DNA from: an uncultured Clostridia bacterium
Lineage (GTDB): Bacteria > Bacillota > Clostridia > Christensenellales > Borkfalkiaceae
Reading direction: 5' to 3'
Assembly (NCBI GenBank): GCA_944376295.1
Contig: CALWCE010000007.1
Location: 1 to 64,000 of the forward strand
Length of the DNA stretch: 64,000 nt
Shown: piece by piece, positions 8,728-18,124 of the stretch
How positions within the stretch are numbered: the stretch's first letter is position 1
Layout of the letters: each line of letters begins with the position of its first letter
Notes under the pieces: generated by a model
Databases searched by the model: none
Seen by the model: the letters and a program-made list of their open reading frames with translations, nothing else
What the model was told of the DNA's origin: nothing
Program-made: the position numbers and the translations under genes

Positions 8728-11700
8728 ATGGTTTACAGGATCTACGTGGAAAAGAAGGACGGGTTCGACCACGAGGCGAAGAGCCTCCTTTCGGACGCAA
8801 GAGAGCTTCTGGAGCTTTCGGGCATCGAGCGCATCCGCATCATCAACCGTTACGACGCGGAGGATATTGAAAAATCGCTCTTCGACGCCTGCGTGAAGAC
8901 GGTGTTTTCCGAGCCGCAGATGGACAGGGCGACGGAAAAGCTCGAACTTTCGGGCGCCAAGGTGTTCGCGGTGGAATATCTTCCCGGGCAGTTCGATCAG
9001 CGCGCCGATTCGGCGGCGCAGTGCATCCAGCTCGTCTCCAAGGGCAAGCGCCCCCTCGTGCGCACGGCAAAGCTCTATGCGGTGTACGGGAACGTCACCG
9101 AAGAGGCGCTTTCCGCCCTCAAAAAGTACGTCATCAACCCCGTGGAGAGCCGCGAGGCGAGCCTCGCTCTCCCCGAAACGCTGCACATCGCGCACCCCGT
9201 TCCCTCCGAAGTGGAGACGCTCCACGGCTTTTTGCAGATGGAAGGGGAGGCGCTTCGTGCCTTTGTTGAAAAGTACGCCCTCGCGATGGACGAGGACGAC
9301 ATCCGTTTCTGCCGCGACTATTTCCGCAAAGAAGGGCGCGATCCCACCCTCACGGAGATCCGCATGATCGACACCTATTGGTCGGATCACTGCCGCCACA
9401 CCACCTTTTTGACGACGGTGGACGGCGTCACCTTCGACGATCCTTTGCTGCAGTCCGCCTACGAGGAGTATCTTGCGGCGCGCAGGGAGTTGGACCGCAC
9501 CAAGCCTGTCAACCTGATGGACATCGGCACGCTCGCCGCGAAAGTCTTGAAAAAGCGCGGGATGCTCGAAAAGCTCGACGAATCGGAGGAGATCAACGCC
9601 TGCACCGTCAAGATCAAGGTGGATATCGACGGCAAGGCGGAGGACTGGCTGCTCCTTTTCAAGAACGAGACGCACAATCACCCGACGGAGATCGAGCCCT
9701 TCGGCGGCGCGGCGACCTGCATCGGCGGCGCCATCCGCGATCCGCTCTCGGGCCGCAGCTACGTCTATGCCGCCATGCGCGTGACGGGCGCGGGCGATCC
9801 TCTCGTCCCCGTCCGCGATACGATGAAGGGCAAGCTCCCGCAGCGCAAGATCGTCACGACGGCTGCGGCGGGCTATTCTTCCTACGGCAACCAGATCGGC
9901 CTTGCGACGGGGCAGGTCGATGAACTCTATCACAGCGGGTATGTCGCAAAGCGCCTCGAGATCGGTGCGGTCATCGCGGCGACGCCCGCGGAGAACGTGC
10001 GGCGCGAAGTGCCGTCGCCGGGCGATCTTGTCATCCTCCTCGGCGGCAGGACGGGCCGCGACGGCTGCGGCGGCGCGACGGGCTCCAGTAAGTCGCACAC
10101 GCTCGAATCGCTCACCCACTGCGGCGCGGAAGTGCAGAAGGGCAACGCGCCCGAAGAGCGCAAGCTCCAGCGCCTCTTCCGCAACAAGGAGGCGATGCTG
10201 CTCATCAAGCGCTGCAACGACTTCGGCGCGGGCGGCGTGTCCGTCGCCATCGGCGAGCTTGCCGACGGTCTTACGATCGACCTCAACGCCGTGCCCAAGA
10301 AGTACGACGGCCTCGACGGCACCGAACTTGCCATCTCCGAATCGCAGGAGCGCATGGCGGTCGTCGTCGAAGCGGACAAGGCGGAGCGCTTCATCGAGCT
10401 CGCGGGCAAAGAAAATCTCGAGGCGACCGTCGTTGCCAAAGTGACAAAAGAGCCCCGCCTCGTGATGACGTGGAACGGCAAGACCATCGTCGACGTTTCG
10501 CGCGAGTTTTTAAATTCCAACGGTGCGGAAAAGCACATCACGGTGGCGGCGCAGGGCTGCAAAGACTACGAACGCCCTGTACCTCAGGACTTTGCGGAAG
10601 GGATGAAGGCGCTTGCGGGCGATCTCAACGTCTGCTCCAAGCGCGGGCTTTCCGAACGCTTCGATTCCACCATCGGCGCAGGGACCGTCCTTATGCCCTT
10701 CGGCGGCAAATATCAGATGACCCCGCCTCAGGCGATGGTGCACCTCATCTCGGCGGAGAAGGGGCATACGGACACCGTCTCCTACATGGCGTGGGGCGGC
10801 AACCCCTATGTGACCGAACAAAGCCCCTATCACGGCGCCTATCTTGCCGTCGTCGAGAGCGTTTGCAAGCTCATCGCGGCGGGCGCAAGCTTTGAAGACG
10901 TCTATCTCTCCTTCCAGGAGTATTTCTTAAAGCCCGGGCACGACCCCAAGCGCTGGGGCCAGCCGCTTTCGGCGCTCCTCGGCGCGTTCAAGGCGCAGCT
11001 CGATCTCGGCGTCGCCGCCATCGGCGGCAAGGACTCCATGAGCGGCACCTTCGAACACATCGACGTTCCGCCCACGCTTGTCTCCTTCGCGGTGACGACG
11101 GGCAAGGTGGGGGAGGTCGTCTCCCCCGAATTCAAGGCGGCGGGGCACAAGGCGGTGCTCCTCGTGCCCGAGTATGAGAACGGGCTGCCCGTGCCTTCCT
11201 CGCTTTTGAAGAATTTCGCGCTCGTCACGAAGCTGCTCCGTTCGGGCAAGGCGGTCTCCTGCTATACGCCCGGCTTCGGCGGCGTCGCGGAAGCGGTGCT
11301 CAAAATGGCGCTCGGCAACCGCATCGGCTTCCGCTTTGAAAAGACCGATTTAAAGACGCTCTTTGGCTATCACTACGGCGCCTTCCTTCTGGAGCTTACG
11401 GAAGACGAAAAGTCCGGCATCCTCCTCGGCGAGACGGTAAAAGAGGAGAGTATTTCGATGGGAGAGGAGTCGCTTTCCCTCGAAGAACTGCAGGAAATTT
11501 ACGAAAACAAGCTCGAATCGGTGTATTCCTGCAATCTCAAGACGGAGGGAACGGCAAAGACGTTCACCTGCAAAGAGCGGAGCAGCCTCGCGCCTGCCGT
11601 GAAGACGGCAAGCCCCAAAGTGCTCATCCCCGTCTTCCCCGGCACCAACTGCGAGTACGATACCGCCAAGGCGTTTGCGGACGCAGGGGCAAAGCCCGAG

Positions 11701-12411
11701 ATCTTCGTCATCCGCAACAACACGGCGGAGGAAGTCGCGCGCTCCGTCGAAGCGTTCGCTTCCCGCATCAAGGAAGCCAATATCGTCTTTATCCCGGGCG
11801 GCTTCTCGGGCGGCGACGAGCCCGACGGTTCGGGCAAGTTCATCACCGCCTTCTTCCGCAACGAGGAAGTGAAAGAGCAGGTGACGGCGCTCCTTAATCG
11901 CCGCGACGGGCTCATGGGCGGCATCTGCAACGGCTTCCAGGCGCTCATCAAGCTCGGGCTCGTGCCCTTCGGCAAGATCGTCGAAACGGACGAGACCTGC
12001 CCCACGCTCACCTATAACGACATCGGCCGCCATCAGTCGCGCATCGTGCGCGTCAGGGTCGCTTCCGCAAAGTCGCCCTGGCTTTCGGGCGTCAAGGCGG
12101 GGGATGTGTTCAGCGTGCCTATCTCGCACGGCGAGGGCAAGTTCGTCGCGAGCGATGCGCTCATCCAAAAGCTCGCCGCAAACGGGCAGATCATGACGCA
12201 GTACGTCGACCTTGCGGACACGCCCACGATGGACATCCGCTTCAACCCCAACGGCAGCGCCGAGGCGATCGAGGGCATCCTCTCACCCGACGGCAGGGTG
12301 TTCGGCAAGATGGGCCATTCCGAGCGCAAGGGCTTCGGGCTCTATCAGAACGTTGCGGGCGAGTACGACATGAAGCTCTTCGAGAGCGCCGTGAAGTACT
12401 TCAAAGGATAA
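8728..12411 (+). CDS. purL: Phosphoribosylformylglycinamidine synthase PurL, single-chain
   Basis: 1227 residues from ATG 8728, chosen over an upstream in-frame ATG because GGAGAAG sits just before it and purD ends at 8714. It converts FGAR to FGAM with glutamine and ATP. The middle synthetase part has NETHNHPTEIEPFGG (near residue 314). The C-terminal glutaminase starts near 965 and shows Cys1067 (GGICNGF), His1134 (SHGEGKF) and Glu1199 (GHSERKG). This long form fuses the PurL and PurQ parts; most Bacilli instead use separate purS, purQ and purL. Confidence 0.96.
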   Translation: MVYRIYVEKKDGFDHEAKSLLSDARELLELSGIERIRIINRYDAEDIEKSLFDACVKTVFSEPQMDRATEKLELSGAKVFAVEYLPGQFDQRADSAAQCIQLVSKGKRPLVRTAKLYAVYGNVTEEALSALKKYVINPVESREASLALPETLHIAHPVPSEVETLHGFLQMEGEALRAFVEKYALAMDEDDIRFCRDYFRKEGRDPTLTEIRMIDTYWSDHCRHTTFLTTVDGVTFDDPLLQSAYEEYLAARRELDRTKPVNLMDIGTLAAKVLKKRGMLEKLDESEEINACTVKIKVDIDGKAEDWLLLFKNETHNHPTEIEPFGGAATCIGGAIRDPLSGRSYVYAAMRVTGAGDPLVPVRDTMKGKLPQRKIVTTAAAGYSSYGNQIGLATGQVDELYHSGYVAKRLEIGAVIAATPAENVRREVPSPGDLVILLGGRTGRDGCGGATGSSKSHTLESLTHCGAEVQKGNAPEERKLQRLFRNKEAMLLIKRCNDFGAGGVSVAIGELADGLTIDLNAVPKKYDGLDGTELAISESQERMAVVVEADKAERFIELAGKENLEATVVAKVTKEPRLVMTWNGKTIVDVSREFLNSNGAEKHITVAAQGCKDYERPVPQDFAEGMKALAGDLNVCSKRGLSERFDSTIGAGTVLMPFGGKYQMTPPQAMVHLISAEKGHTDTVSYMAWGGNPYVTEQSPYHGAYLAVVESVCKLIAAGASFEDVYLSFQEYFLKPGHDPKRWGQPLSALLGAFKAQLDLGVAAIGGKDSMSGTFEHIDVPPTLVSFAVTTGKVGEVVSPEFKAAGHKAVLLVPEYENGLPVPSSLLKNFALVTKLLRSGKAVSCYTPGFGGVAEAVLKMALGNRIGFRFEKTDLKTLFGYHYGAFLLELTEDEKSGILLGETVKEESISMGEESLSLEELQEIYENKLESVYSCNLKTEGTAKTFTCKERSSLAPAVKTASPKVLIPVFPGTNCEYDTAKAFADAGAKPEIFVIRNNTAEEVARSVEAFASRIKEANIVFIPGGFSGGDEPDGSGKFITAFFRNEEVKEQVTALLNRRDGLMGGICNGFQALIKLGLVPFGKIVETDETCPTLTYNDIGRHQSRIVRVRVASAKSPWLSGVKAGDVFSVPISHGEGKFVASDALIQKLAANGQIMTQYVDLADTPTMDIRFNPNGSAEAIEGILSPDGRVFGKMGHSERKGFGLYQNVAGEYDMKLFESAVKYFKG

Positions 12412-12432
12412 AAATTACGGGTGAGGGATGAG

Positions 12433-14097
12433 ATGAAGACGGATATCGAGATCGCACAGGAAGCGAAGTTAGAGCATATTTCCAAGATCGCGGCGCGCGC
12501 GGGGCTTGGGGAGGACGACATCGAATATTACGGCAAGTATAAGGCGAAGATCGGCCTTTCGGTGATGAAGAGGGAGAAAAAGGACGGCAAGCTCGTCCTC
12601 GTCACCGCCATCACGCCCACGCCCGCGGGCGAGGGCAAGACGACGACCACCATCGGCTTGGCAGACGGCATGAAGCGCCTCCAAAAAAACGTCGTCGTGG
12701 CGCTGCGCGAGCCTTCCTTAGGGCCCGTGTTCGGCATCAAGGGCGGCGCGGCGGGCGGCGGATATGCCCAGGTCGTGCCGATGGAGGACATCAACCTGCA
12801 CTTCACGGGCGATTTCCACGCCATCGGCGCGGCGAACAACCTTCTTTGCGCCATGCTGGACAACCACATCTTCCAGGGCAACGCGCTCCATATCGATCCC
12901 GAGAAGATCGTTCTCCGCCGCTGCGTGGATATGAACGACCGCCAGCTTCGCAACATCGAAGACGGCCTCGGCGGCGGCAAGAACGGCGTCCCCCGCAAGG
13001 ACGGGTTCGATATCACCGTCGCAAGCGAAGTGATGGCGATCTTGTGCCTTGCTTCCTCGTTGAGCGACTTGAAGGCGCGGCTTTCGCGCATCGTCGTGGG
13101 CTATACCTATGAGGGCGCTCCCGTGACGGCGGGCGATCTCAAGGCGGCGGGCGCCATGACGGCGCTTCTGAAGGATGCCTTGAAGCCCAACCTCGTGCAG
13201 ACGCTCGAAGGCACGCCCGCGCTCGTTCACGGCGGGCCGTTCGCCAACATCGCCCACGGCTGCAACTCGGTCATCGCCACGAAGACGGCGTTGAAGCTTG
13301 CCGATTACGTCATCACCGAGGCGGGCTTCGGTGCCGACCTCGGCGCGGAAAAGTTCCTCGACATCAAGTGCCGCGCGGCGGGGCTCAAGCCTTCCGCAGT
13401 CGTCATCGTCGCCACGGTGCGCGCCCTGAAAATGCACGGCGGGCTTCTGAAAGAGGAGCTCAAAGAGGAAAATCTGCAGGCACTCGAACAAGGGCTTCCC
13501 AACCTTCTGCGCCATGTGAGCAATATCAGGAATGTTTACGGTCTGCCCGCGGTCGTCGCCGTCAACCGGTTCCCCACCGATACGGACGCGGAGATCGCGC
13601 TCGTCATCCGAAAATGCAGGGAGCTCGGCGTCAACACCGTCCTCTCCGACGTGTGGGCGAAGGGCGGCGAAGGGGGCGAAGAGCTCGCCCGCGAAGTCGT
13701 CCGCCTGTGCGAAGAGGAGAACGCCTTCCGCTTCTGCTACGACGAGAAGGCGCCCGTCAAGGAAAAGATCGAGCGCATCGTCACGCGCATCTACGGCGGC
13801 AAGGACGTTGCATACACGCCCGAGGCGAAAGAGGAGATCGCGCGGCTTTCGGAGCTCGGCTTCGGTCAGCTCCCCGTCTGCATGGCGAAGACGCAGTATT
13901 CCTTCTCGGACGACGCGAAAAAGCTCGGCGCGCCCGAAGGCTTCACCGTCACCGTGCGCACCGTTAAAGTGTCGGCGGGCGCGGGGTTCCTCGTCGCTCT
14001 CACGGGCAATATCTTGACGATGCCCGGGCTTCCCAAAGTCCCCGCGGCGGAAAACATCGACGTCACCGAAGACGGTAAGATCGTCGGACTCTTTTAA
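12433..14097 (+). CDS. fhs: Formate-tetrahydrofolate ligase
   Basis: 554 residues from ATG 12433; a GTG at 12421 would add four residues. It makes 10-formyl-THF from formate, THF and ATP. The P-loop [17 protein letters not shown] (near residue 63), the [15 protein letters not shown] block and the [14 protein letters not shown] block are diagnostic. It closes the pur operon, 21 nt after purL, and supplies the formyl donor used by PurN and the AICAR formyltransferase. Confidence 0.97.
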   Translation: MKTDIEIAQEAKLEHISKIAARAGLGEDDIEYYGKYKAKIGLSVMKREKKDGKLVLVTAITPTPAGEGKTTTTIGLADGMKRLQKNVVVALREPSLGPVFGIKGGAAGGGYAQVVPMEDINLHFTGDFHAIGAANNLLCAMLDNHIFQGNALHIDPEKIVLRRCVDMNDRQLRNIEDGLGGGKNGVPRKDGFDITVASEVMAILCLASSLSDLKARLSRIVVGYTYEGAPVTAGDLKAAGAMTALLKDALKPNLVQTLEGTPALVHGGPFANIAHGCNSVIATKTALKLADYVITEAGFGADLGAEKFLDIKCRAAGLKPSAVVIVATVRALKMHGGLLKEELKEENLQALEQGLPNLLRHVSNIRNVYGLPAVVAVNRFPTDTDAEIALVIRKCRELGVNTVLSDVWAKGGEGGEELAREVVRLCEEENAFRFCYDEKAPVKEKIERIVTRIYGGKDVAYTPEAKEEIARLSELGFGQLPVCMAKTQYSFSDDAKKLGAPEGFTVTVRTVKVSAGAGFLVALTGNILTMPGLPKVPAAENIDVTEDGKIVGLF

Positions 14098-14100
14098 GGA

Positions 14101-15096
14101 ATGGAACAACTTTCTCTCTTACAGTGCGCGGTGCCTCTCCTTCTGGAGTGGTACCGCGTTTGCAAACGCACGCTTCCCTGGCGGGGCACGCACGATCCGT
14201 ACAAAGTGTGGGTCTCCGAGATCATGCTCCAGCAGACGCGCGTCGAGGCGGTCAAGGACTATTACGTCCGCTTTTTGCAGCGCTTCCCGACGGCGGAGGC
14301 GCTCGCCGCGGCGGACGAGGAGGAAGTGCTCAAAGCGTGGGAAGGGCTCGGCTACTATTCGCGCGCCCGCAACCTCCATAAAGCGGCAAAGCTCATCGCG
14401 GAAGGGGGCTTCCCCAAAGACTTCGCGGGCGTGAGGGCGCTTCCCGGCGTCGGCGACTATACGGCGGGGGCGATATGTTCCATCGCCTACGATATGCCCT
14501 GCCCCGCAGTGGACGGCAACGTCCTGCGCGTCCTCACCCGCCTGCTCGCCGACGAGACCAACATCGACTCGGCAGGCGCGAAGGAGAAATTTTCGGCGCT
14601 TCTGAAGGAGGTCTATCCGAAAGAGGCGGGGGAGTTCTGCCAGGCGCTCATGGAGCTCGGGGCGCTCGTGTGCCTGCCGAACGGCGAGCCGCAGTGCCTG
14701 CTCTGCCCGTGGCGGGAGCTCTGCCTTGCCCGCCTTCATGGAGAATGGGAGCGCTATCCCGTCCGCGCGCCCAAGCGTGCGCGCAAAACAGAGGAGCACA
14801 CCGTGCTCATATTGCGCTATGAAGGGGAGTACGCCCTCGAAAAGCGGAAAAAAGGCGGGCTCTTAGCGGGGCTCTGGCAGTTCCCCTTTGCAGAAGATGC
14901 GCCCGAAGCGTACGGAAAAGTGCTCAAAACCAAACAGGCGGTCCACATTTTCACCCACGTCGAGTGGCACATGACGGGCTGCCTCGTGGAAGCAAAGGAG
15001 CATTTTCCTCAATATACTTGGAAGAGCGCTGCCGAGATCGGCGAAAAATATGCCCTTCCTTCCGCCTTTAAGGCGTTCCGCGGCTGGCTTCAATAA
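14101..15096 (+). CDS. mutY: Adenine DNA glycosylase MutY
   Basis: 331 residues. It removes adenine mispaired with 8-oxoguanine. Glu40 in VSEIMLQQTRVE and Asp138 in PAVDGNVLRV are the catalytic acids. The HhH motif is LPGVGDYTAGA. A 4Fe-4S loop follows with C-x6-C-x2-C-x5-C spacing (CLPNGEPQCLLCPWRELC). The last 110 residues are the NUDIX-like 8-oxoG recognition domain. It begins three nt after fhs ends, so it may be co-transcribed. Confidence 0.96.
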   Translation: MEQLSLLQCAVPLLLEWYRVCKRTLPWRGTHDPYKVWVSEIMLQQTRVEAVKDYYVRFLQRFPTAEALAAADEEEVLKAWEGLGYYSRARNLHKAAKLIAEGGFPKDFAGVRALPGVGDYTAGAICSIAYDMPCPAVDGNVLRVLTRLLADETNIDSAGAKEKFSALLKEVYPKEAGEFCQALMELGALVCLPNGEPQCLLCPWRELCLARLHGEWERYPVRAPKRARKTEEHTVLILRYEGEYALEKRKKGGLLAGLWQFPFAEDAPEAYGKVLKTKQAVHIFTHVEWHMTGCLVEAKEHFPQYTWKSAAEIGEKYALPSAFKAFRGWLQ

Positions 15097-15135
15097 GAAT
15101 TTGCGTGCAACAAACGGCAAAAATTGTCCAATCAC

Positions 15136-15164
15136 TTGACAGTTCTCCCCGAAGGGCGTACAAT
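15136..15164 (+). promoter_or_regulatory. SigmaA promoter of the degV-like gene
   Basis: TTGACA at 15136-15141, 17-nt spacer, TACAAT at 15159-15164. The 5' UTR to ATG 15212 would be about 40 nt. Confidence 0.85.
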
Positions 15165-15211
15165 GAATGCAGGAACTTGTGTTCCAATCTGCATTACGGG
15201 AAGAGAATAAC

Positions 15212-16093
15212 ATGAGTGTATTGATCTTTGATTCCAACGGCGAGCTGTGGCATACGCGCGCCGAAGAGCTGGGGCTCGACTACATCTCCATGCCCTATTA
15301 TGTGGGCGGGGAAGAATACTTTTACGACTTAGGCAAAGCGACCGACTTCAAGGGCTTCTATGAAAAGGTGCGTGCGGGCGAGATCCCCAAGACGCAGGCG
15401 CTCAACCCCGAGGACTATAAGCGCATCTTAACGCCCTATTTCGAGCGCGGGGAGGACGTTCTCTATGTCTCCTTCTCGCACGCGATGAGCGGCACCTTCC
15501 AGTCGTTGGAGCTTGCCCTCCGCGAACTGAAAGAGCAGTTCCCCGACCGCAAGTGCACGGTGTTCAACACCAACAGCATTTCGCTGGGCGCGGGCATCCA
15601 GGCGGAGCAGGCGGCGCTTCTGAAGCAGAAGGGCGCTTCCGACGAGGAGATCTTAAGTTTCCTCAAAGAGTACACCGACCACGTTGCCGTCTATTTCGTG
15701 GTGGACGATCTCATGCACTTGAAGCGCGGCGGCAGATGCTCAGGAGTAGCGGCGGTCGCCGGCACGCTCCTGGGGCTCAAACCCATGCTCACCTTCAACG
15801 AGACGGGCGGGCTCTCCGTCATCGGCAAGCTCAACGGCAGAAAGAAAGCCATCTCCACGCTTGCGAATAAGATCGTCGAAGAACTCACCGACGAGAGCAT
15901 CCCCGTCTATATCGTGGACGCGGACTGCAAGGAAGACGGCGACAAGCTGCGCGATCTCGTCCTCGAAAAGCGGCCGAACGCCAAGATCGTCCGTCAGATC
16001 GTCGGTCCCGTCATCGGCGCGCACTGCGGCCCCGGGACGCTCGGCGTCATCTTCACGGCGGCAAAGCGCCCCATCCCCCTCAACAAGGACTGA
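15212..16093 (+). CDS. DegV family fatty-acid-binding protein
   Basis: 293 residues from ATG 15212, chosen because the frame upstream overlaps the promoter and GGGAAGAG lies before this ATG. DegV proteins bind a fatty acid, and some (FakB) present it to a fatty acid kinase. The SFSHAMSGTFQS loop and the later LKRGGRCSG and LKPMLTF motifs fit the family, as does the C-terminal IGAHCGPGTLGV. It has its own promoter. No fakA kinase is near, so the partner is unknown. Confidence 0.9.
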   Translation: MSVLIFDSNGELWHTRAEELGLDYISMPYYVGGEEYFYDLGKATDFKGFYEKVRAGEIPKTQALNPEDYKRILTPYFERGEDVLYVSFSHAMSGTFQSLELALRELKEQFPDRKCTVFNTNSISLGAGIQAEQAALLKQKGASDEEILSFLKEYTDHVAVYFVVDDLMHLKRGGRCSGVAAVAGTLLGLKPMLTFNETGGLSVIGKLNGRKKAISTLANKIVEELTDESIPVYIVDADCKEDGDKLRDLVLEKRPNAKIVRQIVGPVIGAHCGPGTLGVIFTAAKRPIPLNKD

Positions 16094-16117
16094 ACGGCAT
16101 AAACGATGCGCCCGCGG

Positions 16118-16146
16118 TTGACTTTCCCGCGGGCGTTTGCTATAAT
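16118..16146 (+). promoter_or_regulatory. SigmaA promoter of tmk, possibly leaderless
   Basis: TTGACT at 16118-16123, 17-nt spacer, TATAAT at 16141-16146. Only six nt separate it from ATG 16153, so the predicted transcription start coincides with the start codon. The spacer contains a CCCGCGGG palindrome. Confidence 0.85.
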
Positions 16147-16152
16147 GGGCAT

Positions 16153-16791
16153 ATGAACAGCGAGAGAGGAAAATTCATCGTCTTCGAAGGCGCGGACGGA
16201 AGCGGCAAGAGCACGCAGCTCAAACAGCTCGGGAAGTTTCTGAAAGAGCGGGGCATCCCCGTCTATACGACGCGCGAACCCACCGATTCGCCCTTCGGCG
16301 CGATGCTGCGCTCCTGTCTTACGGGCAGGATCGAGACCAACGAACACACAGTGGCGGCGCTCTTTGCGGCGGACCGCCTCGATCATATCTTCAACTCCGT
16401 CAACGGCATCTTAAAGCAGCTCGAAGACGGCGTCACCGTGCTCTGCGACAGGTTTTATCTTTCGTCGCTCGCCTACAACGGCGGCATGGTCGCGCCCGAG
16501 TGGGTGTATGCGCTCAACGAGCCTGCGATGCGCGCCGTGCGGCCCGATCTCACCATCTTCCTCGACCTTGCGACGGAGGACAGCTTCCGCCGCGTTTCCC
16601 GCCGCGGGGAGACGGAGCGCTACGAAACGTTCGAGCGCCAGCGCCTCATCCGCGAACGCTATCTGAAACTGTTCGAAGAATTCGGGGAGAGCGATCATAT
16701 CGCCGTCATCGAGAGCGATGAGGATAAAGACGTGACGCAGGCGAACATCCGCGCCGCCGCCTTGAAACTCTTCGAAGGAGGCAATGCATGA
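16153..16791 (+). CDS. tmk: Thymidylate kinase
   Basis: 212 residues. It phosphorylates dTMP to dTDP. The P-loop is FEGADGSGKSTQLKQ, TTREPTDSPFG is the DR/REP-type motif, and VLCDRFYLSSLAYNG carries the conserved DR(Y/F). No Shine-Dalgarno lies before the ATG, in line with a leaderless transcript. The stop overlaps the rimM start (ATGA). tmk heading the rimM-trmD ribosome genes is not the usual order. Confidence 0.96.
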   Translation: MNSERGKFIVFEGADGSGKSTQLKQLGKFLKERGIPVYTTREPTDSPFGAMLRSCLTGRIETNEHTVAALFAADRLDHIFNSVNGILKQLEDGVTVLCDRFYLSSLAYNGGMVAPEWVYALNEPAMRAVRPDLTIFLDLATEDSFRRVSRRGETERYETFERQRLIRERYLKLFEEFGESDHIAVIESDEDKDVTQANIRAAALKLFEGGNA

Positions 16792-17288
16792 GGGAAAATC
16801 TCATTGTCGGCACCATCTTAAAACCGCAGGGCATCCGCGGCGAGCTCAAGGTCAAGCCCTATACCGATTCCCCCGAAGATTTCAAAGAGTTCAAGAACCT
16901 CTATCTGGACGGCGAGAAGCGGCGCGTCCTTTCGGTGCGCGTGGGGGACGGCATGGTCTTTCTGGGGCTTTCGGGCGTGCCCGACCGCAACGCGGCAGAG
17001 CTTCTGCGCGGGAAAAATCTGGAGCTCGACCGCGACGAAGCTCCCGAACCCGAAGAGGGGAGATACTACATCGTCGATCTTTTGGGGCTTGCCGTTGTCA
17101 CCGAGGAGGGGGAGGAGTTAGGAACGCTCACCGACATCCGCCAGGCGGCGAGCGACATCTACACCATCCAAAAGGACGGCAAAGACATCCTTTTCCCCGC
17201 CGTTTCGGGCGTCGTGAAGGAAGTCGACCTCGAGGGCGGCCGTATCGTTGTCGATAAAAAACGCTTTTTCGAAGTCGCCGTCCTTTGA
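16788..17288 (+). CDS. rimM: Ribosome maturation factor RimM
   Basis: 166 residues. It assists late 30S assembly by binding S19. N-terminal RimM barrel (VGTILKPQGIRGELKVKPYT) and a C-terminal PRC barrel (GRYYIVDLLGLAVV to VVDKKRFFEVAVL). The Shine-Dalgarno GAAGGAGG lies inside the end of tmk. A repeat-bearing gap of 167 nt separates it from trmD. Confidence 0.95.
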   Translation: MRENLIVGTILKPQGIRGELKVKPYTDSPEDFKEFKNLYLDGEKRRVLSVRVGDGMVFLGLSGVPDRNAAELLRGKNLELDRDEAPEPEEGRYYIVDLLGLAVVTEEGEELGTLTDIRQAASDIYTIQKDGKDILFPAVSGVVKEVDLEGGRIVVDKKRFFEVAVL

Positions 17289-17301
17289 AACGGATATGCT
17301 T

Positions 17302-17402
17302 CGCAATACTTTGTCGCCCTTACGCACGGCTGCGGTCACTTACTTCTAAGTAAGCTCCCTTGCCGTTTGCGCGGGCTCCTCGTCTTGCTTGCATCTCCTT
17401 TT
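17302..17402. repeat. Intergenic repeat, copy B (rimM-trmD gap)
   Basis: Shares with 5190-5401 the blocks CGCAATACTTTGTCGC (17302-17317), GTAAGCTCCCT (17350-17360) and GCTCCTCGTCTTGCT (17375-17389), in the same order and orientation. It holds the small palindrome CTTACTTCTAAGTAAG. It sits inside an operon and has no coding sense. Confidence 0.7.
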
Positions 17403-17455
17403 CAAAGGTTCGTTTTTCCCAAGGAAGGCGCAAAATCTCATCATAACCAATCATC

Positions 17456-18121
17456 ATGAAGATCACCATTTTAACGCTTTTTCCCGAAATGTTCACGGCG
17501 CTCTCCCAAAGCATCCTGGGAAGGGCGCAGAAGAGCGGCAAGCTCACCGTTGACATCGTCGATATCCGCGACTACACCGAAGACAAGCACCTAAAGTGCG
17601 ATGACTATCCCTTCGGCGGCGGCGCGGGGATGGTGATGATGGCGCAGCCCATCGGAAGCGCCATCGAAGCCGTCGACCCCGACCATAAGGCGCGCCGCAT
17701 CTATCTTTCGCCCAAGGGCAAGACCTTTCGTCAGGAGAAGGTCTTCGAGCTCGTCGAAGAGGAACATCTCGTCCTTCTCTGTGGACACTACGAGGGCGTC
17801 GATCAGCGCGCCATCGACCTCTTCATCGACGAGGAGATCAGCATCGGCGACTATGTTCTGACGGGCGGGGAGCTCCCTGCCATGGTCGTCGTGGACTGCG
17901 TCGCCCGCTATGTGGAGGGGGTGCTCTCGCCCGAATCGCTGGTGCAGGAGAGCTTTTCGGAAAACCTTCTCGAATATCCTCAATATACCCGCCCCGTCGA
18001 GTACCGCGGCCTCACCGTGCCCGAGGTGCTTCGAAGCGGCAACCACGCCGAGATCGACAAATGGCGGCGTGCGCAGGCGGAGGCGGTCACCCGCAAGATG
18101 CGCCCCGACCTTCTGAAATAA
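17456..18121 (+). CDS. trmD: tRNA (guanine-N1-)-methyltransferase TrmD
   Basis: 221 residues, slightly short for the family. It methylates G37 of tRNAs using SAM. The trefoil-knot SAM site is seen as CGHYEGVDQR and SIGDYVLTGGELPAM. The N-terminal FPFGGGAGMVM-like block appears as YPFGGGAGMVMM. It lies between rimM and rbgA as in many Firmicutes, but rplS (L19), usually next to it, is missing. Confidence 0.96.
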   Translation: MKITILTLFPEMFTALSQSILGRAQKSGKLTVDIVDIRDYTEDKHLKCDDYPFGGGAGMVMMAQPIGSAIEAVDPDHKARRIYLSPKGKTFRQEKVFELVEEEHLVLLCGHYEGVDQRAIDLFIDEEISIGDYVLTGGELPAMVVVDCVARYVEGVLSPESLVQESFSENLLEYPQYTRPVEYRGLTVPEVLRSGNHAEIDKWRRAQAEAVTRKMRPDLLK

Positions 18122-18124
18122 CGT

